64,000 nt of DNA from Pseudomonas sp. BSw22131 (GCF_026810445.1 NZ_CP113949.1:3472001-3536000), one strand, 5' to 3'; shown: positions 8,676-20,322, counted from the stretch's first letter. The notes: generated by a model not told the origin, from the sequence alone. Numbers and translations: made by a program.

Positions 8676-10130
8676 ATGGGCACTTTGATTCCCTGCATTA
8701 TCGCTGGCGGTGCTGGCACCCGTCTTTGGCCTGTCTCGCGTGAAGCGATGCCCAAGCCGTTCATGCGACTGCCGGATGGCGAAAGCCTGCTGCAAAAAAC
8801 ATTCAAACGGGCGACAGGGCTGAAAGACGTCGAAAGCCTGCTGACCGTGACCAACCGCGATGTGTACTTCCGCACCGTGGACGACTACCGCCTGCTGAAT
8901 AAAACAAAAGTGCAACTGGACTTTCTGCTGGAGCCGTTCGGTCGCAATACAGCCCCCGCCATCGCCGCGGCGGCCCTGCATGTGCTGTCGCGCTACGGCG
9001 CCGACGCGCAATTGCTTATCTTGCCGGCCGATCACCTGATCAGTGACATCGAAGCGTTCGGCGCAGCCGTAGCCAGTGCGCGCAAACTCGCCGACGAGGG
9101 CTGGCTGGTGACGTTCGGCCTCAAGCCGACCAAGCCGGAAACAGGCTTCGGCTACATCGAGAAGGGCCAGGCACTCAGTGGAGAAGCATTCCAGGTGGCG
9201 CGTTTCGTCGAGAAACCGGATGCGCACACGGCTCAGGAATACCTCGACGGCGGCCTGCACCTCTGGAACGGCGGCATGTTCTGCATGCGCGTTGACGTTC
9301 TGTTGAGTGAACTGGAAGTCCACGCGCCGGACGTGTTGGCGGCGGTCAAGGCTTGCCTGGCCCAGTGCACGAGCAAAGAAGGCAACAATGAGCTGCAAAT
9401 GGAGCTGGACAGCACCAGCTTTGCGCTCGCGCCGGACATCTCCATCGACTACGCACTGATGGAGCGTTCGCAGAAAGTCGCCGTCCTGCCTTGCGAGCTC
9501 GGCTGGAGCGACATCGGCTCCTGGCAGGCGATTCGCGAACTGACGCCCGGCGACGCTCAAGGCAATCAGTGCAACGGGCAAACGGTCCTGCATGACGTGA
9601 CCAATTGCTACATCGACTCCCCGAAACGCCTCGTTGGCGCTCTGGGCCTCGATAACCTGATCATTATCGACACCCCCGATGCAATCCTGATCGCCGACGC
9701 GTCGCGCAGCCAGGAAGTGAAGGTCATCGCGCAGGAACTCAAACGTCAGGGTCACCCGGCGTACCTGCTGCACAACACCGTCACCCGGCCTTGGGGCACC
9801 TACACCGTGCTCGAAGAAGGCAAGCGCTTCAAGATCAAGCGCATCATGGTCAAGCCTCAGGCCTCGCTTTCGCTGCAAATGCACCACCATCGCAGCGAAC
9901 ACTGGATTGTCGTCAGCGGCATGGCGCTCGTGAGCAACAATGATCGCGAATTCTTGCTCGACACCAACGAATCGACGTTCATCAAGCCGGGACACACTCA
10001 CCGCCTGGTCAACCCTGGCGTGATCGATCTGGTGATGATCGAAGTGCAGAGCGGCGAATACCTGGGCGAAGACGACATCGTGCGGTTCACCGACGTTTAC
10101 GGCCGCGTCCCGGAAGCGACCAAGGCCTGA
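8676..10130 (+). CDS. Mannose-1-phosphate guanylyltransferase / mannose-6-phosphate isomerase (type II)
   Basis: 484 residues, the usual length of AlgA/PslB/ManC enzymes. The N-terminal nucleotidyltransferase has the pyrophosphorylase signature GGAGTRLWPVSRE and FVEKPDA; the C-terminal cupin isomerase domain (residues ~330-480) has RPWGTYTVLEEG and the metal-binding LSLQMHHHRSEHW. It makes GDP-mannose, the precursor of alginate, Psl and A-band polysaccharide. No alginate genes surround it, so algA itself is unlikely. The gene fragment downstream hints at a lost exopolysaccharide operon, perhaps psl-like, in which this would be pslB. I leave the symbol empty because homology alone cannot separate these paralogues. 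Confidence 0.9.
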   Translation: MGTLIPCIIAGGAGTRLWPVSREAMPKPFMRLPDGESLLQKTFKRATGLKDVESLLTVTNRDVYFRTVDDYRLLNKTKVQLDFLLEPFGRNTAPAIAAAALHVLSRYGADAQLLILPADHLISDIEAFGAAVASARKLADEGWLVTFGLKPTKPETGFGYIEKGQALSGEAFQVARFVEKPDAHTAQEYLDGGLHLWNGGMFCMRVDVLLSELEVHAPDVLAAVKACLAQCTSKEGNNELQMELDSTSFALAPDISIDYALMERSQKVAVLPCELGWSDIGSWQAIRELTPGDAQGNQCNGQTVLHDVTNCYIDSPKRLVGALGLDNLIIIDTPDAILIADASRSQEVKVIAQELKRQGHPAYLLHNTVTRPWGTYTVLEEGKRFKIKRIMVKPQASLSLQMHHHRSEHWIVVSGMALVSNNDREFLLDTNESTFIKPGHTHRLVNPGVIDLVMIEVQSGEYLGEDDIVRFTDVYGRVPEATKA

Positions 10131-10177
10131 CGCACGTCGGGCCACCGACCCCGTCGATGCCTCAAGGAGCGCTGTAG

Positions 10178-10340
10178 ATGGATTACAGCCGTTCCAGACT
10201 GATCAAATACGCGCCGCTTATCGGCGCGTTTTTGCTGTACACGAGCCATGCGTGTGCCGAGACAATTTTGCGGGCGCCACGGGCCGTGACCTGGCAGGAC
10301 TTTCTCTTGAGCGCTTCGGCGCTCACAGCAGGCGAGGGGC
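10178..10340 (+). pseudogene. 5' remnant of a secreted protein gene (exopolysaccharide operon?)
   Basis: An ATG at 10178 with a strong AGGAG site eight bases upstream opens a frame starting with a signal peptide (KYAPLIGAFLLYTSHACAE) and then ILRAPRAVTWQDFL. The frame then runs into the 3' end of the convergent VOC gene and ends at 10429 without further sensible sequence, so it looks like the first ~50 codons of a larger gene cut by deletion. From memory, the APRAVxWxDFL start resembles PslG-type glycosyl hydrolases, which would suit the GDP-mannose gene upstream, but this is a weak recollection. The same bases contain a terminator-like hairpin. Confidence 0.45.
10209..10233 (+). terminator. 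Terminator-like hairpin after the ManC-like gene
   Basis: ACGCGCCG and CGGCGCGT form a perfect 8-bp stem around a 5-base loop, followed by four T. It lies inside the coding frame of the truncated downstream gene, so it would end the transcript of the GDP-mannose gene whether or not the remnant is translated. Confidence 0.6.
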
Positions 10341-10718
10341 TCAGAGGTACTCGGAAATTTCGATCAGGTTCAGGTCCGGATCACGCACATACACCGAGCG
10401 GATCGGCCCGGCAGCACCTGTGCGGTTGATTGGCCCCTCGATGATCGGCCAATCGGCATCGTTCAAGCGCTCAATCACCTGCTCAAGCCCTATAGACGCG
10501 ATAAAACACAGATCCAGCGCACCTGGCACCGGGACGTGGGCCTTGGGCTCGAACTCCTGACCGCGCACGTGCAGGTTGATCTTCTGATTGCCGAACCTGA
10601 ACGCGCGCCGTCCTTCCCCGAATGTCTCCAACTGCATGCCGAGCACGCGGGTATAGAAATCCACTGTCGCGTCGGCGTCTACGGCGGTCAGGACCAGATG
10701 GTCGAGGTGATCGATCAT
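10341..10718 (-). CDS. VOC (glyoxalase/bleomycin resistance) family protein
   Basis: 125 residues with one vicinal oxygen chelate fold: MIDHLDHLVLTAVD opens the first beta-alpha-beta module and VYVRDPDLNLIEISEY closes the second. The conserved metal ligands H (residue 4 or 7) and E (near residue 121) are present. Substrates in this superfamily vary widely, from glyoxal adducts to catechols, so no reaction is assigned. The start is firm: an AAGGAGGTAA Shine-Dalgarno lies just before the ATG. It is followed by glycerate kinase transcription in the opposite gene order on the same strand, but a shared function is not evident. Confidence 0.85.
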   Translation of the reverse strand: MIDHLDHLVLTAVDADATVDFYTRVLGMQLETFGEGRRAFRFGNQKINLHVRGQEFEPKAHVPVPGALDLCFIASIGLEQVIERLNDADWPIIEGPINRTGAAGPIRSVYVRDPDLNLIEISEYL

Positions 10719-10759
10719 GCTGTTACCTCCTTGGATGTTTGCTCGATTGATCGATGCCG

Positions 10760-11920
10760 TCAGTTAGTTGTGCTGTTACTTGCGCGGTCGGTAGCCAGTT
10801 GCCACACGCGTGCGAGGTCACGTGCACGGTCGTGAAGCAGCGTCGTGGCGTCGCGGCAGGCGTCATCGAGCGTCATGGGGCCACTCGTCAGCCCAAAGGC
10901 CGCGCTGATGCCGTGTCGATACAAGTCGGCGTAGCCCTCCCCCAACGTACCGGCCAGCACAATCACCGGCACGCCTTGGCGCTGGGCGATCCGGGCGACC
11001 CCAAAAGGCGTTTTGCCGCGCAGGGTTTGTGCATCGAAGCGGCCTTCGCCGGTGATCACCAGGTCGGCGCCTTCCAGCGCGTGCGCAAGACCCGTGAGGT
11101 CCGCCACCACCTCGACACCCGGCCGAAACGAGGCGTTCAGATAAGCCTTGGCCGCAAAGCCCATTCCGCCTGCCGCGCCGCAGCCGGGATACTCACGCTC
11201 GTCACTGCCCAGTGCACTGGCGGATTGATCGGCGAAGTGCCCCAACGCGGCATCCAGCGCAAGCACCTGATCGGGAGATGCGCCTTTCTGCGGGCCAAAA
11301 ATATGTGAAGCGCCATTTGGGCCACACAGCGGATTGTCGACGTCGGCTGCGACCTCGAAATGCACGTCGCGCAAACGCTCATCCAGGCCGTCAAGCGCTA
11401 TGCGGGCAAGGTTTGCCAACGCGAGGCCGCCCGGCGGCAGCGGCTGGCCGTCGCTGTCGAGAAAGCGCGCACCCAACGCTGAGAGCATGCCCGTGCCGGC
11501 GTCGTTGGTCGCACTGCCACCGATCGCCAGAATGACGCGGCGCGCACCCGCGTCCAGCGCCGCGCGGATCAACTCACCCGTGCCCTGCGTACTGGTCACG
11601 GTTGCGTCACGTTGCTCAAGCTTGAGCAGTTGCAGCCCGCTGGCCATGGCCATTTCGATGATCGCGGTACGCGTCTCGGGCAGCCAGCCCCACTGCGCGT
11701 CGAGCTTCTTGCCCAGCGGGCCGCTGACCTGATGGGTCATCCATTGCCCGCCGCAGGCCGCCAGCACCGCTTCGATGGTGCCTTCGCCGCCGTCGGCCAT
11801 GGGGCATTCGACCAGCTCGGCCTGTGGCCAGACCTCGGTCAGCCCACTCGCAATGGCCTGCGCAACAGCCTGGGCACTGAGACTGTCTTTGAAGGAATCA
11901 GGGGCAATGACAATTTTCAT
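10760..11920 (-). CDS. garK: Glycerate 2-kinase
   Basis: 386 residues. The start at 11920 is chosen because AAGGAGAACAACC precedes MKIVIAPDSFKDSLSA, the standard N-terminus of the GarK/GlxK family; the open frame extends further but without such a site. Conserved blocks CPMADGGEGT, GGSATNDAGTG and ITGEGRFDAQT are all present. The enzyme phosphorylates D-glycerate to 2-phosphoglycerate, the last step of glucarate, galactarate and glyoxylate use. The CdaR-type regulator gene lies 161 bases upstream on the same strand and the glucarate genes are 4 kb away, so the region forms a sugar-diacid cluster. Confidence 0.93.
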   Translation of the reverse strand: MKIVIAPDSFKDSLSAQAVAQAIASGLTEVWPQAELVECPMADGGEGTIEAVLAACGGQWMTHQVSGPLGKKLDAQWGWLPETRTAIIEMAMASGLQLLKLEQRDATVTSTQGTGELIRAALDAGARRVILAIGGSATNDAGTGMLSALGARFLDSDGQPLPPGGLALANLARIALDGLDERLRDVHFEVAADVDNPLCGPNGASHIFGPQKGASPDQVLALDAALGHFADQSASALGSDEREYPGCGAAGGMGFAAKAYLNASFRPGVEVVADLTGLAHALEGADLVITGEGRFDAQTLRGKTPFGVARIAQRQGVPVIVLAGTLGEGYADLYRHGISAAFGLTSGPMTLDDACRDATTLLHDRARDLARVWQLATDRASNSTTN

Positions 11921-12081
11921 GGTTGTTCTCCTTGTTTGATGCCCGATAGTCGCACCGCTGTGGGAATTTTCCGCGTGACCTTCGCACAATGGCGTGTTGC
12001 ACCGATTGGTCATCCGAACAAAACCAGCCTGTAACTGATGATCCACGGCCTGCGCCAGAATCAATGGCAAGGCACTGGGAA

Positions 12082-13170
12082 TCAGCCGCGTGGTTTGGTT
12101 TCAAGCCCCACGTACAAGCGCAGCAGATCGTCGGTGCGATAGGGGTCGCAGCCGCTGATTTCGGCAATTTTTTCAAGTCGGTAGCGCAAGCTGTTGCGGT
12201 GGATGCCCAATGCGTCGGCGCAGGCCTGACTTTCGCCGCTGTAGTCGAGCCAGCAGCGCAGCGTCTCAAGCAACTGCGCCTGGCCGTCGATTCGCTGGAC
12301 CGGCTCGCCGACACGCGCCGCCAGCCAGTCATGACGATAGCGCCAGAACAGCACGGGCAAGCGATGGGATTCCAGCCGCAGCAATTGCTGTTGCGGCTTG
12401 ACGTGGCGGGCGTACTCCAGCAAATCGCGGGCGGCCGCACAGGCATGCCGCAGTTCGGCCAGATCAGTTGCTTGCGCCACGGTGCCCATACGTATCACTG
12501 CCCAGCCTTGCAACGCCAGTTGCTCAAGCAACAGCGCATCGTCGCGTTCCTTCCCCGCCTCGCGGCACCAATACAACAGCGTCGGCTCGCAGGTCACGCA
12601 CCAGCTGTGGGCGTAGCGACTCATCAACCAGTTGGCGATGTCCCCGGTCACTACGGCGTCACCGGCGGTCTCGATCAACACCGCCTGACGTGGCAACTGC
12701 GGCTGCAAACCCAGGTGCTCGGCTTCATCAATCAGGCTCTGCTGGCTGTCGCCCAACAACAGCCGCGCCAGCAAATCCTCGCTGCGTTGCTGCCGCCACT
12801 GCTCATCAGCCTGTTGACGACGATGCTCCATCAGCATCTCGGCGGTCATCTTCACCAGTTCGGCGTAAACCCGCACCTCCTCAGGCTCGCCGGTAATCCC
12901 CAGTACGCCCACCAAGGTGTGATCGAGCATCAGCGGCAGATTGACCCCCGGCTTGACGCCCGCCAGTTGCCTGGCAGTGTGCGAATCAATCTCTACCACC
13001 CGGCGGTTCGCCAGCACCAATTGCGCACCCTCGTGCCGGGTGTACAAGCGCTCTGCCTCACCGCTGCCAATGATGATGCCCAGGTAGTCCATGACGTTGA
13101 CGTTGCACGGCAAAATCGCCATCGCCCGGTCGACAATGTTCTGCGCCAATGCGTGGTCAAGGACGAACAT
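12082..13170 (-). CDS. cdaR: CdaR-type sugar diacid regulator
   Basis: 362 residues. Residues ~3-135 match the diacid-recognition domain (NIVDRAMAILPCNVNVMDYL), a middle GGDEF-like CdaR domain follows, and the C-terminus carries the PucR-type helix-turn-helix ALGIHRNSLRYRLEKIAEIS. CdaR of E. coli activates the garPLRK, garD and gudPXD transcripts when D-glucarate, galactarate or D-glycerate is present. Here it lies directly upstream of garK on the same strand, so control of garK is likely. Its own start has only a weak ribosome binding site (CCTTTCT before ATG). Confidence 0.92.
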   Translation of the reverse strand: MFVLDHALAQNIVDRAMAILPCNVNVMDYLGIIIGSGEAERLYTRHEGAQLVLANRRVVEIDSHTARQLAGVKPGVNLPLMLDHTLVGVLGITGEPEEVRVYAELVKMTAEMLMEHRRQQADEQWRQQRSEDLLARLLLGDSQQSLIDEAEHLGLQPQLPRQAVLIETAGDAVVTGDIANWLMSRYAHSWCVTCEPTLLYWCREAGKERDDALLLEQLALQGWAVIRMGTVAQATDLAELRHACAAARDLLEYARHVKPQQQLLRLESHRLPVLFWRYRHDWLAARVGEPVQRIDGQAQLLETLRCWLDYSGESQACADALGIHRNSLRYRLEKIAEISGCDPYRTDDLLRLYVGLETKPRG

Positions 13171-13322
13171 AGAAAGGGGCCTGGAGGGTCTGCGAGGAAG
13201 TGGTCATGAAGGTCACGGCCATGTTTTTGTTGAAATTGGCGGAAGTCTGCCTGAATTTTTGATAAAAAAACCGAGTCTTCTGAACTGGATCGCGACTGTT
13301 GATCTGCCCCCCATCACGCAGA

Positions 13323-14486
13323 GTGTTCACCCCCTTGGCAAAACCTCGACTTGCGTTACTCCTACCATTGTTTGCCCTCCAGGCATGCGCCTCGACCAGC
13401 GCGCCGCTGGGCCAGACGAGTTTCACTGAGTACCGGCAGCAGACGGTTGACTGGATTGAGCAGCATCGTACGTTTCAGACCCGCGATCAGGCGCGCGAAG
13501 TGGAGTGGAATGCGCCGCAGGAGTGGCGCCCCTCTGGCACGCCCAAACGCGGGATTCTATTGGTGCACGGCTTGGGGGATTCGCCGTGGTCGTTCAATGA
13601 CATTGGTCGCACGCTGGCCGCTCAAGGGTTTCTGGTTCGCACGGTGCTGCTGCCGGGGCACGGCACGCAGCCGTCCGACATGCTCGACGTCTCGCTGAAA
13701 CAGTGGCGCCAGGTGGTTCGCGAGCAGGCGCAGATTCTGGGACGCGACGTGCCGAAGGTGTACCTGGGCGGGTTCTCTACCGGTGCGAACCTGGTGCTGG
13801 ATTACGCCTATGAGCACGACGAAATCGCCGGGCTGGTGCTGTTCTCCCCAGCGTTTCGCCCGGCCAATACCTACGCCTGGGTGACTCAGTACATCAGTTG
13901 GTTCCGGCCGTGGCTGGCGACACCGAATGATGGCATCAGACCCATGCAGACACCGGTGCGCTACCTGAACGTACCGACCAATGGATTTGCGCAGTTTTAC
14001 CGCAGCGCATTGATGGCGCAGAAACGCCTGAAGCAGAACCCGTACGGTAAACCGGTATTCGTGGCGATTACTCAGCATGATTCGGTGCTGGACACGGCGT
14101 ATGTGCTGGACAACTTCAATCAGCGTTTCAACCATCCCGCCAGCCGTTTGATCTGGTATGGCGACAACCCCACCAAAGCTGCGGCCTCACCGCGCGTGCT
14201 GGTGCGCAATGATTACCTGCCGGAGTACCGCATCGCTCAGTTCTCGCACATGGGCCTTCTTTTTTCGCCCGACAACCGCTTGTACGGCAAAGACGGCAGC
14301 CAGCGCCTGTGCTGGAACGGCCAGGAGACTGCCGACATGCAGAAATGCCTGAACGGCGAACAGGTGTGGTATTCGGACTGGGGCCACCGCGAACCCGGCA
14401 AGGTGTTCGCCCGATTGACGTTCAACCCGTATTTCGAGTGGCAGTCACAGGTGATGGTGCAGGTGCTGAATGCTGTTGGGGATTGA
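13323..14486 (+). CDS. Lipoprotein alpha/beta hydrolase
   Basis: About 387 residues if the GTG at 13323 is used; TTG codons at 13299 and 13335 are alternatives and none has a clear ribosome binding site. The N-terminus is a lipoprotein signal (LALLLPLFALQAC) with the lipidated cysteine near residue 21. The hydrolase domain shows ILLVHGLGDSPWSF (oxyanion hole region) and GGFSTGANL, the nucleophile elbow GxSxG with the catalytic serine; a histidine near SHMGLLF is a possible third member of the triad. It resembles monoacylglycerol lipase/esterase-type enzymes anchored in the outer membrane. It is divergent from cdaR and the substrate cannot be told from sequence. Confidence 0.82.
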   Translation: MFTPLAKPRLALLLPLFALQACASTSAPLGQTSFTEYRQQTVDWIEQHRTFQTRDQAREVEWNAPQEWRPSGTPKRGILLVHGLGDSPWSFNDIGRTLAAQGFLVRTVLLPGHGTQPSDMLDVSLKQWRQVVREQAQILGRDVPKVYLGGFSTGANLVLDYAYEHDEIAGLVLFSPAFRPANTYAWVTQYISWFRPWLATPNDGIRPMQTPVRYLNVPTNGFAQFYRSALMAQKRLKQNPYGKPVFVAITQHDSVLDTAYVLDNFNQRFNHPASRLIWYGDNPTKAAASPRVLVRNDYLPEYRIAQFSHMGLLFSPDNRLYGKDGSQRLCWNGQETADMQKCLNGEQVWYSDWGHREPGKVFARLTFNPYFEWQSQVMVQVLNAVGD

Positions 14487-14511
14487 CAGGATTTTGTTCT
14501 GCCCGTAGGGC

Positions 14512-14535
14512 GTAGGAGTCCAGCTTGCTGACGAT
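14512..14535. repeat. Partial REP-like element
   Basis: GTAGGAGTCCAGCTTGCTGA resembles one arm of the Pseudomonas GTAGGAGC-type REP sequence. Only one arm is seen, in the convergent gap between the hydrolase and the GntR gene. Confidence 0.5.
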
Positions 14536-14635
14536 CTGCCGGGCACCGACAGTAAACCCGGTACATGCGGTGTGTCAGGTTTTGCGAGGGTGTCCGCGTG
14601 TGGGACAGCTGTACAGCCCGCAACGACCGAATATC

Positions 14636-15349
14636 TCACTCCCCCGGCGCCAGCCTTTCGCGGCTATTGCTCAAGTGCGTCCACATCGCTGCCCTCGCGG
14701 CATCGGGATCCTGGCGGCGGATGGCGCTCAGAATCGCTTCGTGTTCCAGATTGGCGAAGTAGGCATGGCGCGTCAGGTTGGCGCCTGCCCTTTCACTGCT
14801 GGCAATGCGGCTGCGCGGGATGATCGCCGTGCCGAGGTTTTGCATGATTTCGACGAAATACGGGTTACCGGTCGCCTCGGCAATCAACCGGTGAAAACGC
14901 TTGTCGGGCTCCACGCAGCTGTCCTCCTTGGCGAGCAGGTCTTGATAATCGTCGAGCGCCTGGCGCATCGCATTAAGCTGCTCCTGAGTGCGCCGCCCTG
15001 CCGCCAGTGCCACCGCCTGGGTTTCCAGGCCCATGCGCAGTTCGATGATGTGCCGCACACTGAACGCGGTTTCAACCTTCAAATGCAGCCCGCTGTGATC
15101 GGAGCGCTGCAATACGAAGGTGCCCTTGCCCTGATGCGTCTCCACCAGCCCGGACGCCTGCAGCTTCGAGATCGCCTCACGCACCACAGTCCGGCTGACG
15201 CCGTGTTCACGCACAATCTCGCTTTCGGAAGGCAGCTTGTCACCCGGCGCGATCTTGCCCATCAGAATACGTTGGCTCAGGTCAGTCACCAGGTCGGTTG
15301 CCAAGCTGTGTTGACGCCGCTTTGGCTGCGTGGCGGTGTGTTCCTGCAT
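14636..15349 (-). CDS. GntR/FadR-family (FCD) transcriptional regulator of the glucarate operon
   Basis: 237 residues with an AGGAGAC site before the ATG. Residues ~15-80 form the GntR winged helix (LPSESEIVREHGVSRTVVRE), and residues ~95-225 form the all-helical FCD ligand-binding domain with conserved RMGLETQAVALAA. It is divergent from the glucarate transporter gene, the usual position of a local repressor that is released by the sugar acid or a breakdown product. Two candidate operators of the right type stand in the 330-base gap. The true ligand is unknown. Confidence 0.88.
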   Translation of the reverse strand: MQEHTATQPKRRQHSLATDLVTDLSQRILMGKIAPGDKLPSESEIVREHGVSRTVVREAISKLQASGLVETHQGKGTFVLQRSDHSGLHLKVETAFSVRHIIELRMGLETQAVALAAGRRTQEQLNAMRQALDDYQDLLAKEDSCVEPDKRFHRLIAEATGNPYFVEIMQNLGTAIIPRSRIASSERAGANLTRHAYFANLEHEAILSAIRRQDPDAARAAMWTHLSNSRERLAPGE

Positions 15350-15522
15350 GGGTGTCTCCTGACAATAACGAAGCGGAGTTGGTGTAGCCCCAGGAAAAGC
15401 ACTTGTACTTTTGCGTACCCGACCCTGGCATGAGTCATGGAATTCGTGCCAGACACGACCGCCATAAAGACGCTGGAAGCCGCATTACCAGAACCTGAGA
15501 GCGAAGGATAAAACTCATTCAA

Positions 15523-15535
15523 CTTGTATGACAAG
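15523..15535. promoter_or_regulatory. Candidate GntR operator 1
   Basis: CTTGTATGACAAG is a perfect inverted repeat (CTTGT-3-ACAAG) of the size bound by FCD-type GntR regulators. It lies between the divergent regulator and transporter genes. Confidence 0.6.
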
Positions 15536-15598
15536 CTATGAAACCGAGCAAAATAATCTGCTTATAGCGCCATAAACCGATTGATTAGCGCCGCTCTA

Positions 15599-15611
15599 CT
15601 TGTATGATGAC
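15599..15611. promoter_or_regulatory. Candidate GntR operator 2
   Basis: CTTGTATGATGAC repeats the left half and centre of operator 1 exactly (CTTGTATGA) and degenerates on the right side. It is 76 bases from operator 1 and closer to the transporter start. Confidence 0.45.
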
Positions 15612-15681
15612 TAACAACAGGTCAACACCTGTCACACACTCGCAGCAACCCGCATAAAAATAATCAGTGGGAGTCAACACA

Positions 15682-18445
<2,764 letters not shown>

Positions 18446-18449
18446 TCAC

Positions 18450-18551
18450 GGAGCTGTTAGCTGCAAGCTTCAAGCTTCAAGCTAAGAGCTAAGAGCACTG
18501 AGATCCTCGCTTGTAGCTTGTAGCTCGCCGCTCGCCGCTTATAGCTTGCCC
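18450..18551. repeat. AGCTT/AGCT-rich intergenic repeat
   Basis: About 100 bases built from AGCTT, AAGCT and GTAGCT units (for example CAAGCTTCAAGCTTCAAGCT near the left and TTGTAGCTTGTAGCT near the right). The left and right halves are partly complementary, so a long hairpin can form. Similar AGCTT-rich runs occur between genes in fluorescent pseudomonads. It directly follows gudD. Confidence 0.7.
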
Positions 18552-18577
18552 CTCAAGATTCTTGCCACTTGGCGACC

Positions 18578-18606
18578 GGCGCGTAACCCCTTGCGCGCCG
18601 TTTTTC
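18578..18606 (+). terminator. Rho-independent terminator
   Basis: GGCGCG and CGCGCC form a 6-bp stem with a 10-base loop, followed by G and five T. It probably ends the gudP-gudD transcript and also argues that the next gene starts at 18661 rather than at the earlier ATG at 18562. Confidence 0.7.
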
Positions 18607-18660
18607 TTTGCGTTATCACTGCGAACCCATGTACCTGCACGTCCTGCCGCGAAGCCTTCC

Positions 18661-19314
18661 ATGCCTCTTCTTTCCCAGACCCATCCTCGCCTGTCCATCT
18701 CCGCCGCGTTGGGCGCAGCCGCAGGCATAGCGTCATTTTTTATCGCACCCGGCGTCACCCTGACCACCAAGTGCCTGATCGCCTGGAACGTCGGCGTGTG
18801 GATTTATCTGGTGCTGATCATGCTGCGCACGTTGCGCTCCAAGGCCGAGGACGTGAAGCGCATCGCCGAGATCGAAGACGAAAACGCGGGCCTCGTCCTG
18901 GCGATGGTCTGCGTGGCGGCGATTGCCAGTCTCGCGGCGATTGTCCTTGAGCTGTCTGGTGCCAAAGCACTGCCTCCCGGCGACAAAGCGCTGCATTACG
19001 CCTTCACCGGTCTGACGATTGTCGGCTCATGGCTGTTGACGGGTGTCATCTTCAGCCTGCATTACGCCCGCATGTTCTACACCTGGCGCGGCAAAGAGCC
19101 GGCGCTGCGCTTCGCCGATGGCGAAGTGAACCCCAACTACTGGGACTTTCTGTACTTTTCTTTCACCCTCAGCGTTGCCGTGCAGACCTCCGATGTCGGC
19201 GTGGCCACCCGAGCGTTACGCAAAGTGGTACTGGCGCAGTCGCTGATCGGATTCCTGTTCAACACTGCCATTCTCGGATTCTCGATCAATATCGCGGCGG
19301 GCCTGTTTGGCTGA
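18661..19314 (+). CDS. DUF1345 membrane protein
   Basis: 217 residues from the ATG at 18661; the frame stays open upstream to 18562 but that part spans the terminator. Five or six hydrophobic segments are visible, including [48 protein letters not shown] and [18 protein letters not shown]. The conserved block [20 protein letters not shown] is the hallmark of DUF1345 inner-membrane proteins, whose role is not known. It lies 42 bases before the hydroxyacid dehydrogenase gene on the same strand. Confidence 0.85.
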   Translation: MPLLSQTHPRLSISAALGAAAGIASFFIAPGVTLTTKCLIAWNVGVWIYLVLIMLRTLRSKAEDVKRIAEIEDENAGLVLAMVCVAAIASLAAIVLELSGAKALPPGDKALHYAFTGLTIVGSWLLTGVIFSLHYARMFYTWRGKEPALRFADGEVNPNYWDFLYFSFTLSVAVQTSDVGVATRALRKVVLAQSLIGFLFNTAILGFSINIAAGLFG

Positions 19315-19356
19315 GGCGTGTCGCACCACTGTCTTCCTTGCATGAGGCTTATCCAA

Positions 19357-20322
19357 ATGACTCAGGGTTCTGCGGTAAAAATTGCGGTACTGGATGATTG
19401 GCAATCCGTCGCCCACCACGTGGTGGACTGGACGGCACTCGATTCAATCGGCGAAGTGAGTTTTCTGCACGAGTTCCCCGCTGATACGGCAACGATGGCG
19501 TCGCGGCTGAAGGACTTTACGGTCATCTGCGTGATGCGCGAGCGGACGATATTCGACGATGCGCTGTTTAGCCAGTTGCCCAACCTCAAGCTGATGGTGA
19601 CGGGAGGCATGCGCAACGCGGCGCTGGACGTCGCCGCCGCCAAGCGCCTGGGCATTCAGATTGCCGGCACCGAGAGCTATAAATACGCAGCACCGGAACT
19701 GACCTGGGCACTGATCATGGCCGTGACCCGCAACATCGTCGATGAGGCCAATTCCCTGCGCGCAGGCAACTGGCAAGTGGGTATCGGCAGTGACTTGTAC
19801 GGCAAGACGTTGGGCATCGTCGGATTGGGCAGCATCGGCCAGAAGCTCGCCCGATACGCACAGGCGTTTGACATGAAGGTCATTGCCTGGAGCGAAAACC
19901 TCACCGCCGAGCGCGCCGCCGAACATGGCGTGACGTACGTGAGCAAGGCTCAGCTGTTCGAGCAGTCGGACGTGGTCTCGGTGAATCTGGTGCTCAGTGA
20001 TCGCAGTCGTGGGTTGGTGGACGCCCAAGCGCTGAACCGGATGAAGCCCACGGCGTATCTGGTCAATACGGCGCGTGGTCCGATCATTGATGAGGACGCG
20101 CTGGCTGAGGTGCTCAAACAGAAAAAGATCGCTGGTGCGGCGCTCGACGTTTATGGCCAGGAGCCGCTGCCCGCTGACCACCCTTTCCGCTCGCTGCCCA
20201 ACCTGCTCGCCACCCCGCACGTGGGTTACGTGGCCGAGAACAACTACCGGATGTTCTTCACGCAAATGATCGAGGACATTCAGGCATGGCACGCGGGCGC
20301 GCCGATTCGGTTGTTTGGTTGA
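19357..20322 (+). CDS. D-2-hydroxyacid dehydrogenase
   Basis: 321 residues from MTQGSAVKIAVLDD; ATGs at 19318 and 19342 are possible but less like the family. The Rossmann motif GIVGLGSIGQKLARYAQ binds NAD(P), the catalytic arginine is in NTARGPIIDE, the glutamate in YGQEPLP and the histidine in TPHVGYV. Such enzymes reduce 2-keto acids to D-2-hydroxy acids or oxidise them; the exact substrate cannot be read. The order arginine-glutamate-histidine is intact, so it should be active. The nicotinamidase gene starts 74 bases downstream. Confidence 0.88.
   Translation: MTQGSAVKIAVLDDWQSVAHHVVDWTALDSIGEVSFLHEFPADTATMASRLKDFTVICVMRERTIFDDALFSQLPNLKLMVTGGMRNAALDVAAAKRLGIQIAGTESYKYAAPELTWALIMAVTRNIVDEANSLRAGNWQVGIGSDLYGKTLGIVGLGSIGQKLARYAQAFDMKVIAWSENLTAERAAEHGVTYVSKAQLFEQSDVVSVNLVLSDRSRGLVDAQALNRMKPTAYLVNTARGPIIDEDALAEVLKQKKIAGAALDVYGQEPLPADHPFRSLPNLLATPHVGYVAENNYRMFFTQMIEDIQAWHAGAPIRLFG

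Noticed and set aside
8673..10145. 490-codon frame antisense to the GDP-mannose gene
   Set aside because: Covers the whole of a well-conserved gene in the opposite sense; the composition is that of a shadow frame.
10306..10324. GAGCGC-TTCG-GCGCTC hairpin as a terminator for the VOC gene
   Set aside because: The stem is perfect, but no T run follows on either strand, so I do not list it as a terminator.
13157..13426. 89-codon minus-strand frame upstream of cdaR
   Set aside because: It overlaps the start of the lipoprotein hydrolase and has no ribosome binding site or motif.
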